A stretch of DNA of 64,000 nucleotides from CAZABG01 sp964483465 (GCA_964483465.1 CAZABG010000002.1:4720-68719), one strand, 5' to 3'; counted from the first letter of the stretch, positions 16,565 to 25,544 are shown. Notes: generated from the sequence alone by a model not told the origin. Numbers and translations are program-made.

Positions 16565-17137
16565 ATGCGATGTCCTTGGGCTAAAATCACTAACCCTGAG
16601 TACTTAAGGTATCACGATGAAGAGTGGGGAAAACCTCGGCATGACGACATTCACCTATTTGAGATGTTGATTTTGGAAGGGGCGCAAGCGGGTCTTAGTT
16701 GGGAGACCATCTTAAAAAGACGCGATGGATATCGAAAAGCATTCAATGGTTTTGATCCGAAAAAAGTCGCGGCTTTTACTCCGGCAAAAGTTGAGGCGTT
16801 GATGCAGAATGAGGGCATCATTCGGAATCGATTGAAAATTGAGTCGGCAATTATTAATGCGAAAGCCTTTTTAGCCGTTCAAAAAGAGTTTGGAACTTTT
16901 GATAAATATCTATGGGGTTGGGTTGATTTTAAACCGATCGTCAATGAACCAAAGGATATGAAAGGAGTGCCGGCAAAGACCGCGTTATCGGATCAAATCT
17001 CTAAAGATCTGAAGAAAAGAGGATTTAAATTTGTCGGCTCGACCATTATTTATGCCTATCTGCAGGCGGTTGGTGTTATAGACGATCACCTTGTGAATTG
17101 CGTTAATAAAGGAAAATCGGGTACGAAGAGAAAATGA
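16565..17137 (+). CDS. tag: DNA-3-methyladenine glycosylase I
   Basis: 190 residues. Tag excises 3-methyladenine from alkylated DNA. MRCPWAK supplies the first zinc Cys (Cys3), YHDEEWGKP holds the conserved His/Glu/Trp, GAQAGLSWETIL is the helix-hairpin-helix-associated signature, and DDHLVNC provides the last His and Cys zinc ligands. ATG 16565 is chosen over a much earlier in-frame start because GGAGGA lies directly upstream and the family begins at this Met. The stop overlaps a small membrane ORF as ATGA. Confidence 0.93.
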   Translation: MRCPWAKITNPEYLRYHDEEWGKPRHDDIHLFEMLILEGAQAGLSWETILKRRDGYRKAFNGFDPKKVAAFTPAKVEALMQNEGIIRNRLKIESAIINAKAFLAVQKEFGTFDKYLWGWVDFKPIVNEPKDMKGVPAKTALSDQISKDLKKRGFKFVGSTIIYAYLQAVGVIDDHLVNCVNKGKSGTKRK

Positions 17138-17274
17138 GAAGATTTTTGATCCTATTTTTTCTATCGCTTATTTTATGGTTGGCTTACCTTTACTTCTATC
17201 ATCCATTTGTGTTTGAGAAAATTTTTAATTATCAAGGACCAGGCAGCCCCTATGTGGTTACTCCTTCTAGCTAG
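17134..17274 (+). CDS. Possible 46-residue membrane peptide between tag and the PAP2 gene
   Basis: An ATG overlapping the tag stop (ATGA) opens a 46-codon frame. It starts MRRFLILFFLSLILWLAYLY, a basic start followed by one strong hydrophobic helix, and ends in a short polar tail. It overlaps the PAP2 start by 23 bases. Tight coupling on both sides and the signal-anchor pattern favour a real gene, possibly a translational linker. No family is recognised. Confidence 0.45.
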   Translation: MRRFLILFFLSLILWLAYLYFYHPFVFEKIFNYQGPGSPYVVTPSS

Positions 17275-18298
17275 TTTATATTTAAGTTCGTTAAGCGCGG
17301 CCTATTTCAATTACGGGGAGCTCGATCTTCCTAAAGAATCCATTTATGAAATGACATGGGAAGAGCTTGATAATTGGGAAAATATAGGTGCAGAAGCCCT
17401 CAACGAAAGAGGACCATCGGCCCGCTGCCTAAGGTTTATGGCCTATTTGAGAATGGCTCAAAATGATTTTGCAGAGCTTGGTAAAGGAAAAGGAAGCGTA
17501 GGGTATCTTTCGTATAAAATCATACAATTATTTAAGCCTGATTTTACCCATACTAACTTTACAAAAGGGATGGATGATCCCTTCTCAAAACAATTAGGCG
17601 AAATCGTTTTTGCAAAATATGAAAAGAGATTTAAAGAAGAAGACATTAAGCCTCAAGTTTTGCAAGGGGGCGCGGGATGGGAAGGAACAAAGCCTTATTT
17701 TGGGATTGATTCAAGCAGCTTAACGCCCTGGTATATAAAAAAAGGAGATTATCTTTGTTTAGCTCCTCCCTCAAATGAAACTTTTTGGTCGCTCCAAATG
17801 GATGAAGTCGATCTTTTATCCTCTAATATTACAGAAAAGGAAAGAAAAGATGTCGATTTCTGGGCAAGTCCAGAAGGCGATCTGCTAAAAATTGCCGATC
17901 ACTACATGTATGAAATGAATACGCCGTTATTAAAAAGAGCTAAAATTCGAGCGATATTGGCAAGCGCCCATTCAGATGCTTGCTCATCTTGTTTTTTAAG
18001 TAAATATACCTATTTAGTTAAACGTCCATTTATGTTGCAAAAAGGGTTTAAACCCTTGATAGATACGCCAAATCATCCTAGCTATCCATCGGCGCATTCA
18101 ACGAATTCATCCGTGCAAGTGGTGCTCTTGAATCACTTTTTACCAAACCCTCAGTGGAAACGGCTAGCTAACGAAGCGGGATTAAGCCGCATTGTGGGCG
18201 GTCTTCACTATCCGATTGACCATGTTAATGGGCAAGAGCTTGGAACACGGATTGGCAAGGCGATTTTAGATGATATCAAGTCCCGTTCTGTTCAATGA
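17252..18298 (+). CDS. Exported PAP2-family acid phosphatase
   Basis: A signal peptide (MWLLLLASLYLSSLSAAYF) precedes a class A acid phosphatase/PAP2 domain. All three catalytic motifs are visible near the C-terminus: KYTYLVKRP (Kx6RP), YPSAHS (PSGH type, with Ala for Gly) and SRIVGGLHYPID (SRx5Hx3D). It would dephosphorylate lipids or small phosphate esters in the periplasm. ATG 17252 is chosen because it begins the signal peptide; an in-frame TTG at 17207 lies upstream. It overlaps the kinase gene by 29 bases. Confidence 0.88.
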   Translation: MWLLLLASLYLSSLSAAYFNYGELDLPKESIYEMTWEELDNWENIGAEALNERGPSARCLRFMAYLRMAQNDFAELGKGKGSVGYLSYKIIQLFKPDFTHTNFTKGMDDPFSKQLGEIVFAKYEKRFKEEDIKPQVLQGGAGWEGTKPYFGIDSSSLTPWYIKKGDYLCLAPPSNETFWSLQMDEVDLLSSNITEKERKDVDFWASPEGDLLKIADHYMYEMNTPLLKRAKIRAILASAHSDACSSCFLSKYTYLVKRPFMLQKGFKPLIDTPNHPSYPSAHSTNSSVQVVLLNHFLPNPQWKRLANEAGLSRIVGGLHYPIDHVNGQELGTRIGKAILDDIKSRSVQ

Positions 18299-19325
18299 TC
18301 TGCAAAGAGAGTGGATAAAAAGCCAGCTCGCAGAGCAGACGCCTCCCTTTTTTGTACAAGATCGTGAACATAGGCTCTTTGCTATCAGCAAAACGATATG
18401 TTGGTATATTTTTTCCTTCAAAGAGAAATCAAATATAGTGGGAGAGGGATCTCAAACTATCCACACCTTCGCAAAAGAATATTTTAGCGGAGAAGTCGCC
18501 GTGCATGGCTGGACTCTTTTAAAACGAAAGGTGAAGCTAGATTTTTCTGAATCGGAAATTGAATGCCTGGAATTAGTTAAAGGCGAATCAGGAATAATCC
18601 AAAATTTGGGCCATTATTATCATCGAACAGAAAAAGGATTCTTATTTCGCGGAATGATAACGGAGTACTATCCGCGTAAACACATTGATGTTGCTTTCTT
18701 TGAAGGATCGAAGAGAGAGCTTGCAAAAAAAATAATAGAGATTGTGGCTAGAATCCATAAAAAGGGCGTAATTCACAGGGATATCAAGTTAGGAAATATT
18801 CTTTTAGATAAATTTGACAATCCCGTTATTGCTGATTTTGGCTTTGCTTGTAAGACAAACTCTTCGCTTATTACCTGCTTTGCAGGAACCCCTTCCTACT
18901 TTTGTCCTGAACATATAAAACACTTATCATCTGACGCCTATATTGCATCCATCAAAGATGATGTTTGGGCGACAGCCGTTGTCGTATATAAAATAATTTT
19001 TAGAGCTAATCCCCCCTATTTAACGATTGATGGATGTTCAGACATAGGAATTGATAAGTTAAAGGCAGATAAAACCTTGTCAGAGAAGATGTTGAACGGA
19101 ATGAGAGAATTTAGTAAAGGTATTGAGCCTAAGTCGGATATAATCGAAAAATTGAAAAAAATGTTTGCCTATTTGCCAATAGATAGGCCGGGCCTTTTTG
19201 AACTCCTTCCTATTGATTATCAAAAAGAAGAAGTAAAACCCCTTGATAAACCGAAACAAATTGTTATAATACAGTCAGGCATTGCGTTCTATTCAGATGG
19301 ACGGATGAAACCTGTGTTTTTCTAA
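18270..19325 (+). CDS. Eukaryote-like Ser/Thr protein kinase
   Basis: 351 residues. A glycine loop is seen in VGEGSQTIHTFA (residues 57-68). The catalytic loop is VIHRDIKLGNILL with Asp171 as base, and the metal-binding DFG is at 189-191 in IADFGFA. The activation segment GTPSYFCPEH replaces the usual APE with CPE. The β3 VAxK lysine is not obvious (VAVHGW), so the ATP-anchoring Lys may lie further on in LLKRKVKL. No membrane helix or PASTA repeats, so it is soluble and possibly an effector. It overlaps the PAP2 gene. Confidence 0.88.
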   Translation: MISSPVLFNDLQREWIKSQLAEQTPPFFVQDREHRLFAISKTICWYIFSFKEKSNIVGEGSQTIHTFAKEYFSGEVAVHGWTLLKRKVKLDFSESEIECLELVKGESGIIQNLGHYYHRTEKGFLFRGMITEYYPRKHIDVAFFEGSKRELAKKIIEIVARIHKKGVIHRDIKLGNILLDKFDNPVIADFGFACKTNSSLITCFAGTPSYFCPEHIKHLSSDAYIASIKDDVWATAVVVYKIIFRANPPYLTIDGCSDIGIDKLKADKTLSEKMLNGMREFSKGIEPKSDIIEKLKKMFAYLPIDRPGLFELLPIDYQKEEVKPLDKPKQIVIIQSGIAFYSDGRMKPVFF

Positions 19326-19336
19326 CGGGAATAATT

Positions 19337-19915
19337 ATGGCAAAAGAAACGTTTAATCAACTCGAAGATAAAATTGATGCGGCAATCCTTGATTCGCGCC
19401 GCTTGTTTATATCAGACGCGATAGATTCTGAACTGGCTTCTGCTGTGATTAGAAAGCTATGGTATCTAGAATTGAACGATCCCGGAAAACCGATTTTGCT
19501 CGTAATTAATAGTCCGGGCGGATCGATTGATTCAGGTTTTGCGATTTGGGATCAGTTTAAACTGGTAACATCTCCCGTCACAACGCTCGTAACAGGTCTT
19601 GCCGCTTCCATGGGTTCGGTTCTTGCCCTTGTTGCAGAGCCGAAAAGACGATTTGCTACCCCGCAATCACGTTTCATGATTCACCAGCCGCGTTTGTCAG
19701 GAGTTATCCAGGGTCAAGCGACCGACCTTGATATTCAAGCGAGAGAAATTATAAAAACACATGATTTATTGATCGATCTTTATCAAGAAGCTACCGGCAA
19801 AGATAGAGAATCCATTTCTAAAGCGATTGACCGCGACAGTTGGCTCTCTGCAGAAGAAGCTAAAGCTTTCGGCCTTATTTCCAAAGTAGTTACCAGCTAT
19901 AAGGATCTTGCTTAA
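19337..19915 (+). CDS. clpP: ATP-dependent Clp protease proteolytic subunit
   Basis: 192 residues, the usual ClpP length. The catalytic triad is Ser91 in GLAASMGSVLAL, His116 in FMIHQPR and Asp167 in DRDSWLSAEEA. INSPGGSIDSG forms the substrate-binding strand. ClpP assembles as a tetradecamer degrading unfolded proteins delivered by ClpX or ClpC. Chlamydiae carry two ClpP paralogues; adjacency to dapF and glyA matches one of them. No processed propeptide is evident. Confidence 0.95.
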   Translation: MAKETFNQLEDKIDAAILDSRRLFISDAIDSELASAVIRKLWYLELNDPGKPILLVINSPGGSIDSGFAIWDQFKLVTSPVTTLVTGLAASMGSVLALVAEPKRRFATPQSRFMIHQPRLSGVIQGQATDLDIQAREIIKTHDLLIDLYQEATGKDRESISKAIDRDSWLSAEEAKAFGLISKVVTSYKDLA

Positions 19916-19920
19916 GACGA

Positions 19921-20739
19921 ATGGAGATCCCTTTTAGCAAGTATTCCGGGTCTGGAAATGATTTTGTTATCATTGACAACCGAGAATTAAAAATTAAGTT
20001 AGATCCCTCTCAAATTAAGCTGATTTGCGATCGTAAGCAGGGTATAGGCTCGGATGGGGTCATTCTTGCAGAACCCGGAACCAAATCGCCCATAAAAATG
20101 CGCATTTTTAATAGCGATGGATCAGAAGCCGAAATGTGCGGCAATGGCCTTCGCTGCTTATCCCATTTTTTAGACAAGCATTCTATTAAAAGCCCCTCTA
20201 TTGAATCGCTTGCAGGTCTTCACGCTCATGAAAAGCAAGGCCTTGGGATTAAAACTTCAATGAGCGATCCGGTTGATTTAAGGCAGAACATCCGCCTCTC
20301 AGAAGATATTGTCATTGATTATATCGATACGGGTGTTCCTCATGCGGTCTATTTTGTTGATGACGTTGATGCTATCGATATTCTTAAAATAGGCTCATTT
20401 ATACGCCACCATCCGCAGCTTAAGCCTAGAGGCGCAAACGCGAATTTTGTTCAGCTGGTAGCCAATAATAAAATCCGTGTACGCACATACGAAAGAGGGG
20501 TAGAAGGGGAGACGCTTGCCTGTGGTACAGGTGTAACGGCTGCTGCCATTTTATCTTCTCTAAAATACAATTTAAAAAGCCCGATAGAAACTCTTCCCCA
20601 AAGCAACGAATCCATTATTATCGATTTTAAGTGGGATGGGAAAAAACCTACGCACGTAACCATGACGGGTCCTGCCCGTCTGATTTTTCAAGGATCATTT
20701 CATTTAAAGGACCGCTATGCCTCCGAAAGTACAAGCTAA
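19921..20739 (+). CDS. dapF: Diaminopimelate epimerase
   Basis: 272 residues. DapF converts LL- to meso-diaminopimelate for lysine and peptidoglycan synthesis. Both catalytic cysteines are present: one in AEMCGNGLRC and one in TLACGTGVTAA. The start FSKYSGSGNDFVIIDN is canonical. It follows clpP by five bases and overlaps the UPF0158 gene by 23 bases, forming a chlamydial three-gene operon. meso-DAP need fits a chlamydia that retains peptidoglycan precursors. Confidence 0.95.
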   Translation: MEIPFSKYSGSGNDFVIIDNRELKIKLDPSQIKLICDRKQGIGSDGVILAEPGTKSPIKMRIFNSDGSEAEMCGNGLRCLSHFLDKHSIKSPSIESLAGLHAHEKQGLGIKTSMSDPVDLRQNIRLSEDIVIDYIDTGVPHAVYFVDDVDAIDILKIGSFIRHHPQLKPRGANANFVQLVANNKIRVRTYERGVEGETLACGTGVTAAAILSSLKYNLKSPIETLPQSNESIIIDFKWDGKKPTHVTMTGPARLIFQGSFHLKDRYASESTS

Positions 20740-21685
20740 AACAACATTGGCCTTCAACCCTCTCATCCTGCGCTGCCATCGATTAATGGATGCGTTTGCC
20801 AAATCAGATGATGAAAGAGATTTCTTTCTTGATCGTAAAGAGGGATTTTTAGTTTACGTTGATTTGGATAAGCCTCAAGAAGAGCTTGATGCCCTTTATG
20901 AAGAGGTTACCTCAAACCCTGATCGCTATATTTTGATACCAAAGCTTACCTTCTACGAAATCAAAAAGATTATGGAAGGCTTCGTTAACGAAAAAGTGTA
21001 CGATATCGATACCAAAGAAAAGCTTTTAGAGATCATCCAGTCAAAAGAGGCTCGTGAAAACTTTCTCGAGTTTATTTACGATCACCATGCCGAAATGGAA
21101 AAGTGGCAGCAATATTACCACGAAAGATTCCGTATCCGTATTATCGAGTGGCTAAGAAGTCACGGATTTGAGTTTGTCTTTGAAGAGGATCTTGATTTGC
21201 CAAAAGATCAAATCGAGAAACTTAAGCATAATCTTTTTGAGCAAAAAGTCTCAAAAGATGTCGAGTCTTCAAGAAAAGCGCTCGCGATGAAAGCAAAAAC
21301 CTACTACTCGAACGAAGCGCTTAATCCAAGACCGAAAAGAGGGCGTCCTCCTAAGCAGCAGCAAAAAACGGAAGTCGAGCCGCAAGTTACAATGGATATC
21401 TACACAACCGTTCCGCCTTCCGCAAGACCCTTCCTCTTTACGCCGGAATTCCACTCTTCGCATGCTCTTACCTTCTCCACTCGTTTTGAGACAGAAGACC
21501 AGATGATGGCGCGTAAGAGAAAGCCGGATAGCGAACTGCAACTATCGGTTGAAACGTTAAACGCCAAATTAAATGAGCTGCGCAGTCTCTCTTCAAAATG
21601 GCTTAAACCAGAAGATACACAAGAAGAGGTAGTCGCAGAAGAGGAAGAAGAAAAGCCTAAGAAAGCAGCGAAAAAGAAGAAATAA
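20717..21685 (+). CDS. UPF0158 family protein with AT-hook-like tail
   Basis: 322 residues, matching the chlamydial UPF0158 family (the gene next to dapF in Chlamydia). The first ~180 residues are the helical UPF0158 domain (DLDKPQEELDALYEEV, FYEIKKIMEGFV). A RPKRGRPPK motif, like an AT-hook, lies at about 205-213. The end is a Lys/Glu-rich tail (AEEEEEKPKKAAKKKK). The hook and basic tail suggest nucleic-acid binding, perhaps in chromatin organisation; this is inference. Same operon as clpP and dapF. Confidence 0.85.
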   Translation: MPPKVQAKTTLAFNPLILRCHRLMDAFAKSDDERDFFLDRKEGFLVYVDLDKPQEELDALYEEVTSNPDRYILIPKLTFYEIKKIMEGFVNEKVYDIDTKEKLLEIIQSKEARENFLEFIYDHHAEMEKWQQYYHERFRIRIIEWLRSHGFEFVFEEDLDLPKDQIEKLKHNLFEQKVSKDVESSRKALAMKAKTYYSNEALNPRPKRGRPPKQQQKTEVEPQVTMDIYTTVPPSARPFLFTPEFHSSHALTFSTRFETEDQMMARKRKPDSELQLSVETLNAKLNELRSLSSKWLKPEDTQEEVVAEEEEEKPKKAAKKKK

Positions 21686-21687
21686 AT

Positions 21688-22476
21688 TCAACCCTCCTTA
21701 TTTGGAGGGTTTGATTTAAGCCGAATTATATCTTTACGTTCTACAAGGTAGGAATCGGCTAAATAGTCTCCATGAATTCCATATTGGCCATTTTTTCTTA
21801 CTTCTTGAATGAAATAGACTTTATATCCGTTAGGATTATGAACTGCGACAAGATCGTATACTGAAAGATCGGTTGATTTCTTGCTCGCAAACTGCGCAAT
21901 TTCATTTTCTTTAATAACATCACCTGCTTTGAATGCGCGAGAAGAGGGCTCCTCCTCTTCAATTTTTCTTTTTAATTTCCAGATTTTATCTTGATTATAA
22001 CAGGTGCTAGTGTTCCATTGATCTAGCCTAACAATAATTTCTCCATTCTTTATAGAGTCAACCCTATAAACTTTGTATTCAAAACTAAATGGGTAAGCGA
22101 TTAAATCTCCAACTTTAAAAGATAGGTTCTTATTATCGTTAGGAGTAGCTATATCATTTAACTGAGAATGTTCTATCTTATCACCCTCTTTAAAGGGATT
22201 ATCTATTAGAGCCAGATTTGAGCGATGAGGTATTTCTTGAGCATCTCTTAGGGTTATCCTGCTAAATAAAGAACCAATCCAACTGAAAAAGTCTCCAATT
22301 TGACTTTTAAGCCAAGTGAATTTTCTGCCCAAAAGAGATGAAGGAGATTCACGCGCGCCTGCATCGTTAATTTTATCTAAAGTTATGAGCTTCAATTTAT
22401 CTTCTTCTTTAATGCTGGGAGAGCTCGAAGAAGTGAGTGCCGGGGTGTCTTTGGGCTTATGACTTGTTGGCTGCAT
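21688..22476 (-). CDS. Hypothetical protein with two KxGD modules (paralogue pair, member 2)
   Basis: 262 residues. It has a disordered N-terminus (HKPKDTPALTSSSSPS), then an amphipathic Trp-rich segment (GRKFTWLKSQIGDFFSWIGSLFSR), then two ~75-residue repeats: one with FKEGDKIEHSQLNDIA and FKVGDLIAYPF, the other with FKAGDVIKENEIAQFA and VYDLVAVHN. Each pairs a 'GDxI' turn with a Tyr-Lys-Val-Tyr strand (YKVYRV, YKVYFI). It is paralogous to the next gene upstream, 11 bases away. No known family; the amphipathic segment could bind membranes. Confidence 0.6.
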   Translation of the reverse strand: MQPTSHKPKDTPALTSSSSPSIKEEDKLKLITLDKINDAGARESPSSLLGRKFTWLKSQIGDFFSWIGSLFSRITLRDAQEIPHRSNLALIDNPFKEGDKIEHSQLNDIATPNDNKNLSFKVGDLIAYPFSFEYKVYRVDSIKNGEIIVRLDQWNTSTCYNQDKIWKLKRKIEEEEPSSRAFKAGDVIKENEIAQFASKKSTDLSVYDLVAVHNPNGYKVYFIQEVRKNGQYGIHGDYLADSYLVERKDIIRLKSNPPNKEG

Positions 22477-22487
22477 AAAAATACCCT

Positions 22488-23039
22488 CTATTTTTGTGTT
22501 AGATTAATAACTTTAATTTTGAGCTTTGGATCTGTAATTTCGTCTGAATGTTTAAAATGCCAAATATCTTTTTGGTTGATATGTGTTTTAATCTCATAAA
22601 AATCTTTTATGATGACGTCATCGCCATCAATTTCTTCAATTTCAAGAAGTCGATAACCATAAATGCCCTTGATAAGAATTTTTTCATTTATGTAAGAGCG
22701 GCCGTCTTTTGTTGCGACTAATTTAAATTCATCGGCAGAGAAGCATTCGTCGATAGGGATCTCTTCAAGATAGGGGTCTTTTAATTTTTCAAGTTCATAT
22801 TCATGCGGGTTTGGATTTTTAAAAAATCGTGCATAGCAACGGCTAAACCAGTTTCCAAACCAACCATCAATTTTATTTCCAATCCAAGAGATTTTTCTAC
22901 CGATAAGAGACGCGAATGAAGGGGTGTGGGCTTCTTTAATTTTTGAATGCGCAAAATGGGATACATCATTTTTTTTTGCAGGCAAAACAGGAGGTAAAGA
23001 GGAGGACGATCGATTAGATGGATCATTGTGCAGTGACAT
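22488..23039 (-). CDS. Hypothetical protein (paralogue pair, member 1)
   Basis: 183 residues, same plan as its neighbour: a Ser/Pro-rich start, an amphipathic Trp-rich segment (SLIGRKISWIGNKIDGWFGN) and one module ending in KTHINQKDIWHFKH, against CYNQDKIWKLKR in the paralogue. A tandem duplication explains the pair. The Ser-rich start and lack of a signal peptide fit a type III secreted protein, but this is a guess. Confidence 0.6.
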   Translation of the reverse strand: MSLHNDPSNRSSSSLPPVLPAKKNDVSHFAHSKIKEAHTPSFASLIGRKISWIGNKIDGWFGNWFSRCYARFFKNPNPHEYELEKLKDPYLEEIPIDECFSADEFKLVATKDGRSYINEKILIKGIYGYRLLEIEEIDGDDVIIKDFYEIKTHINQKDIWHFKHSDEITDPKLKIKVINLTQK

Positions 23040-23116
23040 AGGACCCCCTATGTCATTGATTATAGCGCAAAAAACTAAGTAAAAATATATGCGAGGGACT
23101 CTTAATAGAAAATTAA

Positions 23117-23142
23117 AGATTACCGTAGAAAAACGGTAATCT
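23117..23142 (-). terminator. Rho-independent terminator of glyA
   Basis: A perfect 9-bp stem (AGATTACCG / CGGTAATCT, 23117-23125 with 23134-23142) with an 8-base loop lies about a dozen bases past the glyA stop and is followed on the minus strand by a T-rich run. Confidence 0.75.
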
Positions 23143-23154
23143 CTTTAGACTATT

Positions 23155-24630
23155 TTAGAGTTGAATTCCCGGGTAAAGGGGGAATTTGTCTAAAAGGTTT
23201 TTTACTCTTTCTTTCGACTTCTCAAGCACTTTAGGATCTGTTTCTACAAGAGCTTTGCTCGGGCTTTGCGTTTTTTCGCTGAATTTAGCGCGGCTATTTA
23301 AAAGAATATCCATAATTACAGAGCCGATTTCTTCCATTTCCGCTTTGCCCATCCCTCGCGATGTTGTAGCCGGGGTGCCGACACGTATGCCGGAAGTATA
23401 CCACGGGCCGTTTGGATCGTTTGGAATTGAGTTGCGGTTAAGCGTTAAGTTTGCGGCGCGCAGTGCCGTTTCTGCCTGTCTTCCGGTTAAGCCATATTTA
23501 GACACATCAATCACCATAAGATGATTGTCGGTGCCGTCCGTGGTTAAACGAGCGCCCTTTTTCTTCAGCGCATCTGCAAGGCTATGAGCATTGTCTACAA
23601 TTCTCTTTGCATAGGCTTGAAACTCTGGAGTATTCGCCTCCTGAAAAGCGATTGCTTTGGCGGCAAGAACGTGGGGGAGGGGGCCGCCAAGCGCGAGAGG
23701 GCATCCTTTATTGATCGTTTCCTCAAATTCTTTTTTGGCGAGGACAATTCCGCCGCGCGGGCCTCTTAGGGTTTTGTGGGTAGTTGATGTAACGATATGG
23801 GCGTGGGCGATAGGGTCGTAGTCGCCAGTAAACACTTTTCCTGCCACAAGGCCGCAGAAATGGGCCATATCCACCATAAATACGGCGCCAACGCTGTCGG
23901 CAATCTCACGCATTTTCGCAAAATTAATTTTACGCGGATAAGCGGAGTAGCCGGCTAAAAGAATAAGAGGTTTTTCCCTTTTAACTTGTTCAGCTATTTG
24001 AGAGAGGTCTAAAAGATCGGTTTTTGGGTCGACTTCGTAGTGAACTGCCTGCATCATTTTAGAAGAAAGGTTATGACGATAGCCGTGGGTTAAGTGACCG
24101 CCTGAGTTAAGTGAAAGCCCCATTACTTTTTGATTAATCAAAAGCTGGCGGACCTTTTCATATTCTTCAGGCGTTAGCTCGTCGATGGATTTCTTACCGA
24201 GCCTTTCAACTTCCTTATTTTGAATTTTTTGGACCAGGATAGCCCAAAATGCGACGATATTAGCGTCTGCTCCCGAGTGAGGCTGAACATAGGCATATTC
24301 GGCGTTAAATAATTTTTTGGCTTCTTCTACGGCAAGAGCTTCGATGGCGTCTACATTATCGCAACCCGCATAGAAGCGGTGATGGGGATAGCCTTCCGCA
24401 TATTTGTCGGTTAATAGGTTGCCCATGGCGAGCTGGACCGCGAGAGATGAGTAATTCTCTGAGGCGATAAGCTTAAGGGTTGTCCTTTGATCCTCTAATT
24501 CTTTAACTATAGAGTGCGCGATCTGAGGGCTTTTAGCCTCCAGATGGTCGATGGCTGCGAGGTAGCTTATAATACCTGCGTCTCGTTTTTCTTTGGGGGT
24601 TGCGTCTAAATAGCGGCTGACTCTTTCCAT
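23155..24630 (-). CDS. glyA: Serine hydroxymethyltransferase
   Basis: 491 residues, longer than the ~420 of E. coli GlyA, as in other chlamydiae. It interconverts serine and glycine with tetrahydrofolate. LIASENYSS and YPHHRFYAGCDNVD mark the substrate and PLP region. The PLP lysine is in TSTTHKTLRGPRGG, preceded by MVDMAHFCGLVAG. An extended N-terminus (RYLDATPKEKRDAGII) and an insertion account for the length. Convergence with the two paralogous hypotheticals is avoided by the terminator downstream. Confidence 0.95.
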   Translation of the reverse strand: MERVSRYLDATPKEKRDAGIISYLAAIDHLEAKSPQIAHSIVKELEDQRTTLKLIASENYSSLAVQLAMGNLLTDKYAEGYPHHRFYAGCDNVDAIEALAVEEAKKLFNAEYAYVQPHSGADANIVAFWAILVQKIQNKEVERLGKKSIDELTPEEYEKVRQLLINQKVMGLSLNSGGHLTHGYRHNLSSKMMQAVHYEVDPKTDLLDLSQIAEQVKREKPLILLAGYSAYPRKINFAKMREIADSVGAVFMVDMAHFCGLVAGKVFTGDYDPIAHAHIVTSTTHKTLRGPRGGIVLAKKEFEETINKGCPLALGGPLPHVLAAKAIAFQEANTPEFQAYAKRIVDNAHSLADALKKKGARLTTDGTDNHLMVIDVSKYGLTGRQAETALRAANLTLNRNSIPNDPNGPWYTSGIRVGTPATTSRGMGKAEMEEIGSVIMDILLNSRAKFSEKTQSPSKALVETDPKVLEKSKERVKNLLDKFPLYPGIQL

Positions 24631-24762
24631 CTGGCATCTCCCGAATCTATAGGTTTATAAGAAAGTTTGAGGGCTAGCCCACTTTTAGTCAAGGAATCTA
24701 CTTGAGCTTTAACTACGAAATAGCTACCCTATTTCTATTAATTACTCTGTTTAGGAAGGTTC

Positions 24763-25530
24763 ATGTACAAGGCTCTTATTCCATTCCTTGATATCCAAAA
24801 GCTAGATATGGAGATGATCCAGTTGATGCGGCTTAAGCATCAGCGTCAAAAAGAGCTGCAAAATTTGCACGATATCCAATCTGACTTGGAAAAACAGGTT
24901 CAGATTCAAAAGTCGCAAATTACTGAAACAAAGCTCATGATCCAAATGAGCGAAGGCGATTTGGAAGAGATTAAAGCGAAGCTGAAAAAGCTTGAGGCTC
25001 AACAAAATAGCGTTAAAAAGTTAGAAGAGTTCAACGCCCTTACTCATGAATCGTCTCAAGCAGACAAAGATAGAATTCAAAAAGAAGCGAAATTAAGCGA
25101 CCTTTATGACCGTCTTTCTGCTGAAGAAGAAGCGCTTAGCAATTTAACGAAGACGTTAGAGTCTACAAAAGAAAGCTCGAAAGCGCTTGAAGAAGAAATC
25201 ATTGAAAGCATCAAGCGTATCAATGAAGAAGGTCAAGTTCTTAAGACAAAGCGCGACCAGATGGTAAAAGGCGTCGATAAAGAAGTTCTCGCTGTCTATG
25301 AAAGACTGCTTCATAACAAAAAAGATCAAGTCATCGTTCCAATTGAGAATCGATGCTGCTCAGGTTGCCATATTATGTTGACGGCACAAGATGAAAACCT
25401 TGTCCGTAAAGGGGAGCGCCTTATTTTCTGTGAACATTGCTCCCGCATTCACTACTGGCAAGACTCTGTCGCCCTTGAGGGTACGGCAGCCGAAACCAAG
25501 CAGCGCCGCAGACGCTCATCAAAAACCTAG
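24763..25530 (+). CDS. Coiled-coil zinc-ribbon protein, CT398-like
   Basis: 255 residues. Residues ~10-185 form a long antiparallel coiled coil rich in Lys, Glu and Gln. The C-terminus is a zinc ribbon with NRCCSGCHIML and RLIFCEHCSRIHYW giving two CxxC pairs. This is the C4-type zinc-ribbon family of Chlamydia CT398, related to Campylobacter/Helicobacter HP0958, which has been linked to sigma-54 and secretion. A basic tail (KQRRRRSSK) follows. rnpB begins 14 bases after the stop, so the two may share a transcript. Confidence 0.88.
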   Translation: MYKALIPFLDIQKLDMEMIQLMRLKHQRQKELQNLHDIQSDLEKQVQIQKSQITETKLMIQMSEGDLEEIKAKLKKLEAQQNSVKKLEEFNALTHESSQADKDRIQKEAKLSDLYDRLSAEEEALSNLTKTLESTKESSKALEEEIIESIKRINEEGQVLKTKRDQMVKGVDKEVLAVYERLLHNKKDQVIVPIENRCCSGCHIMLTAQDENLVRKGERLIFCEHCSRIHYWQDSVALEGTAAETKQRRRRSSKT

Positions 25531-25544
25531 AAATTTTTTAAAAA

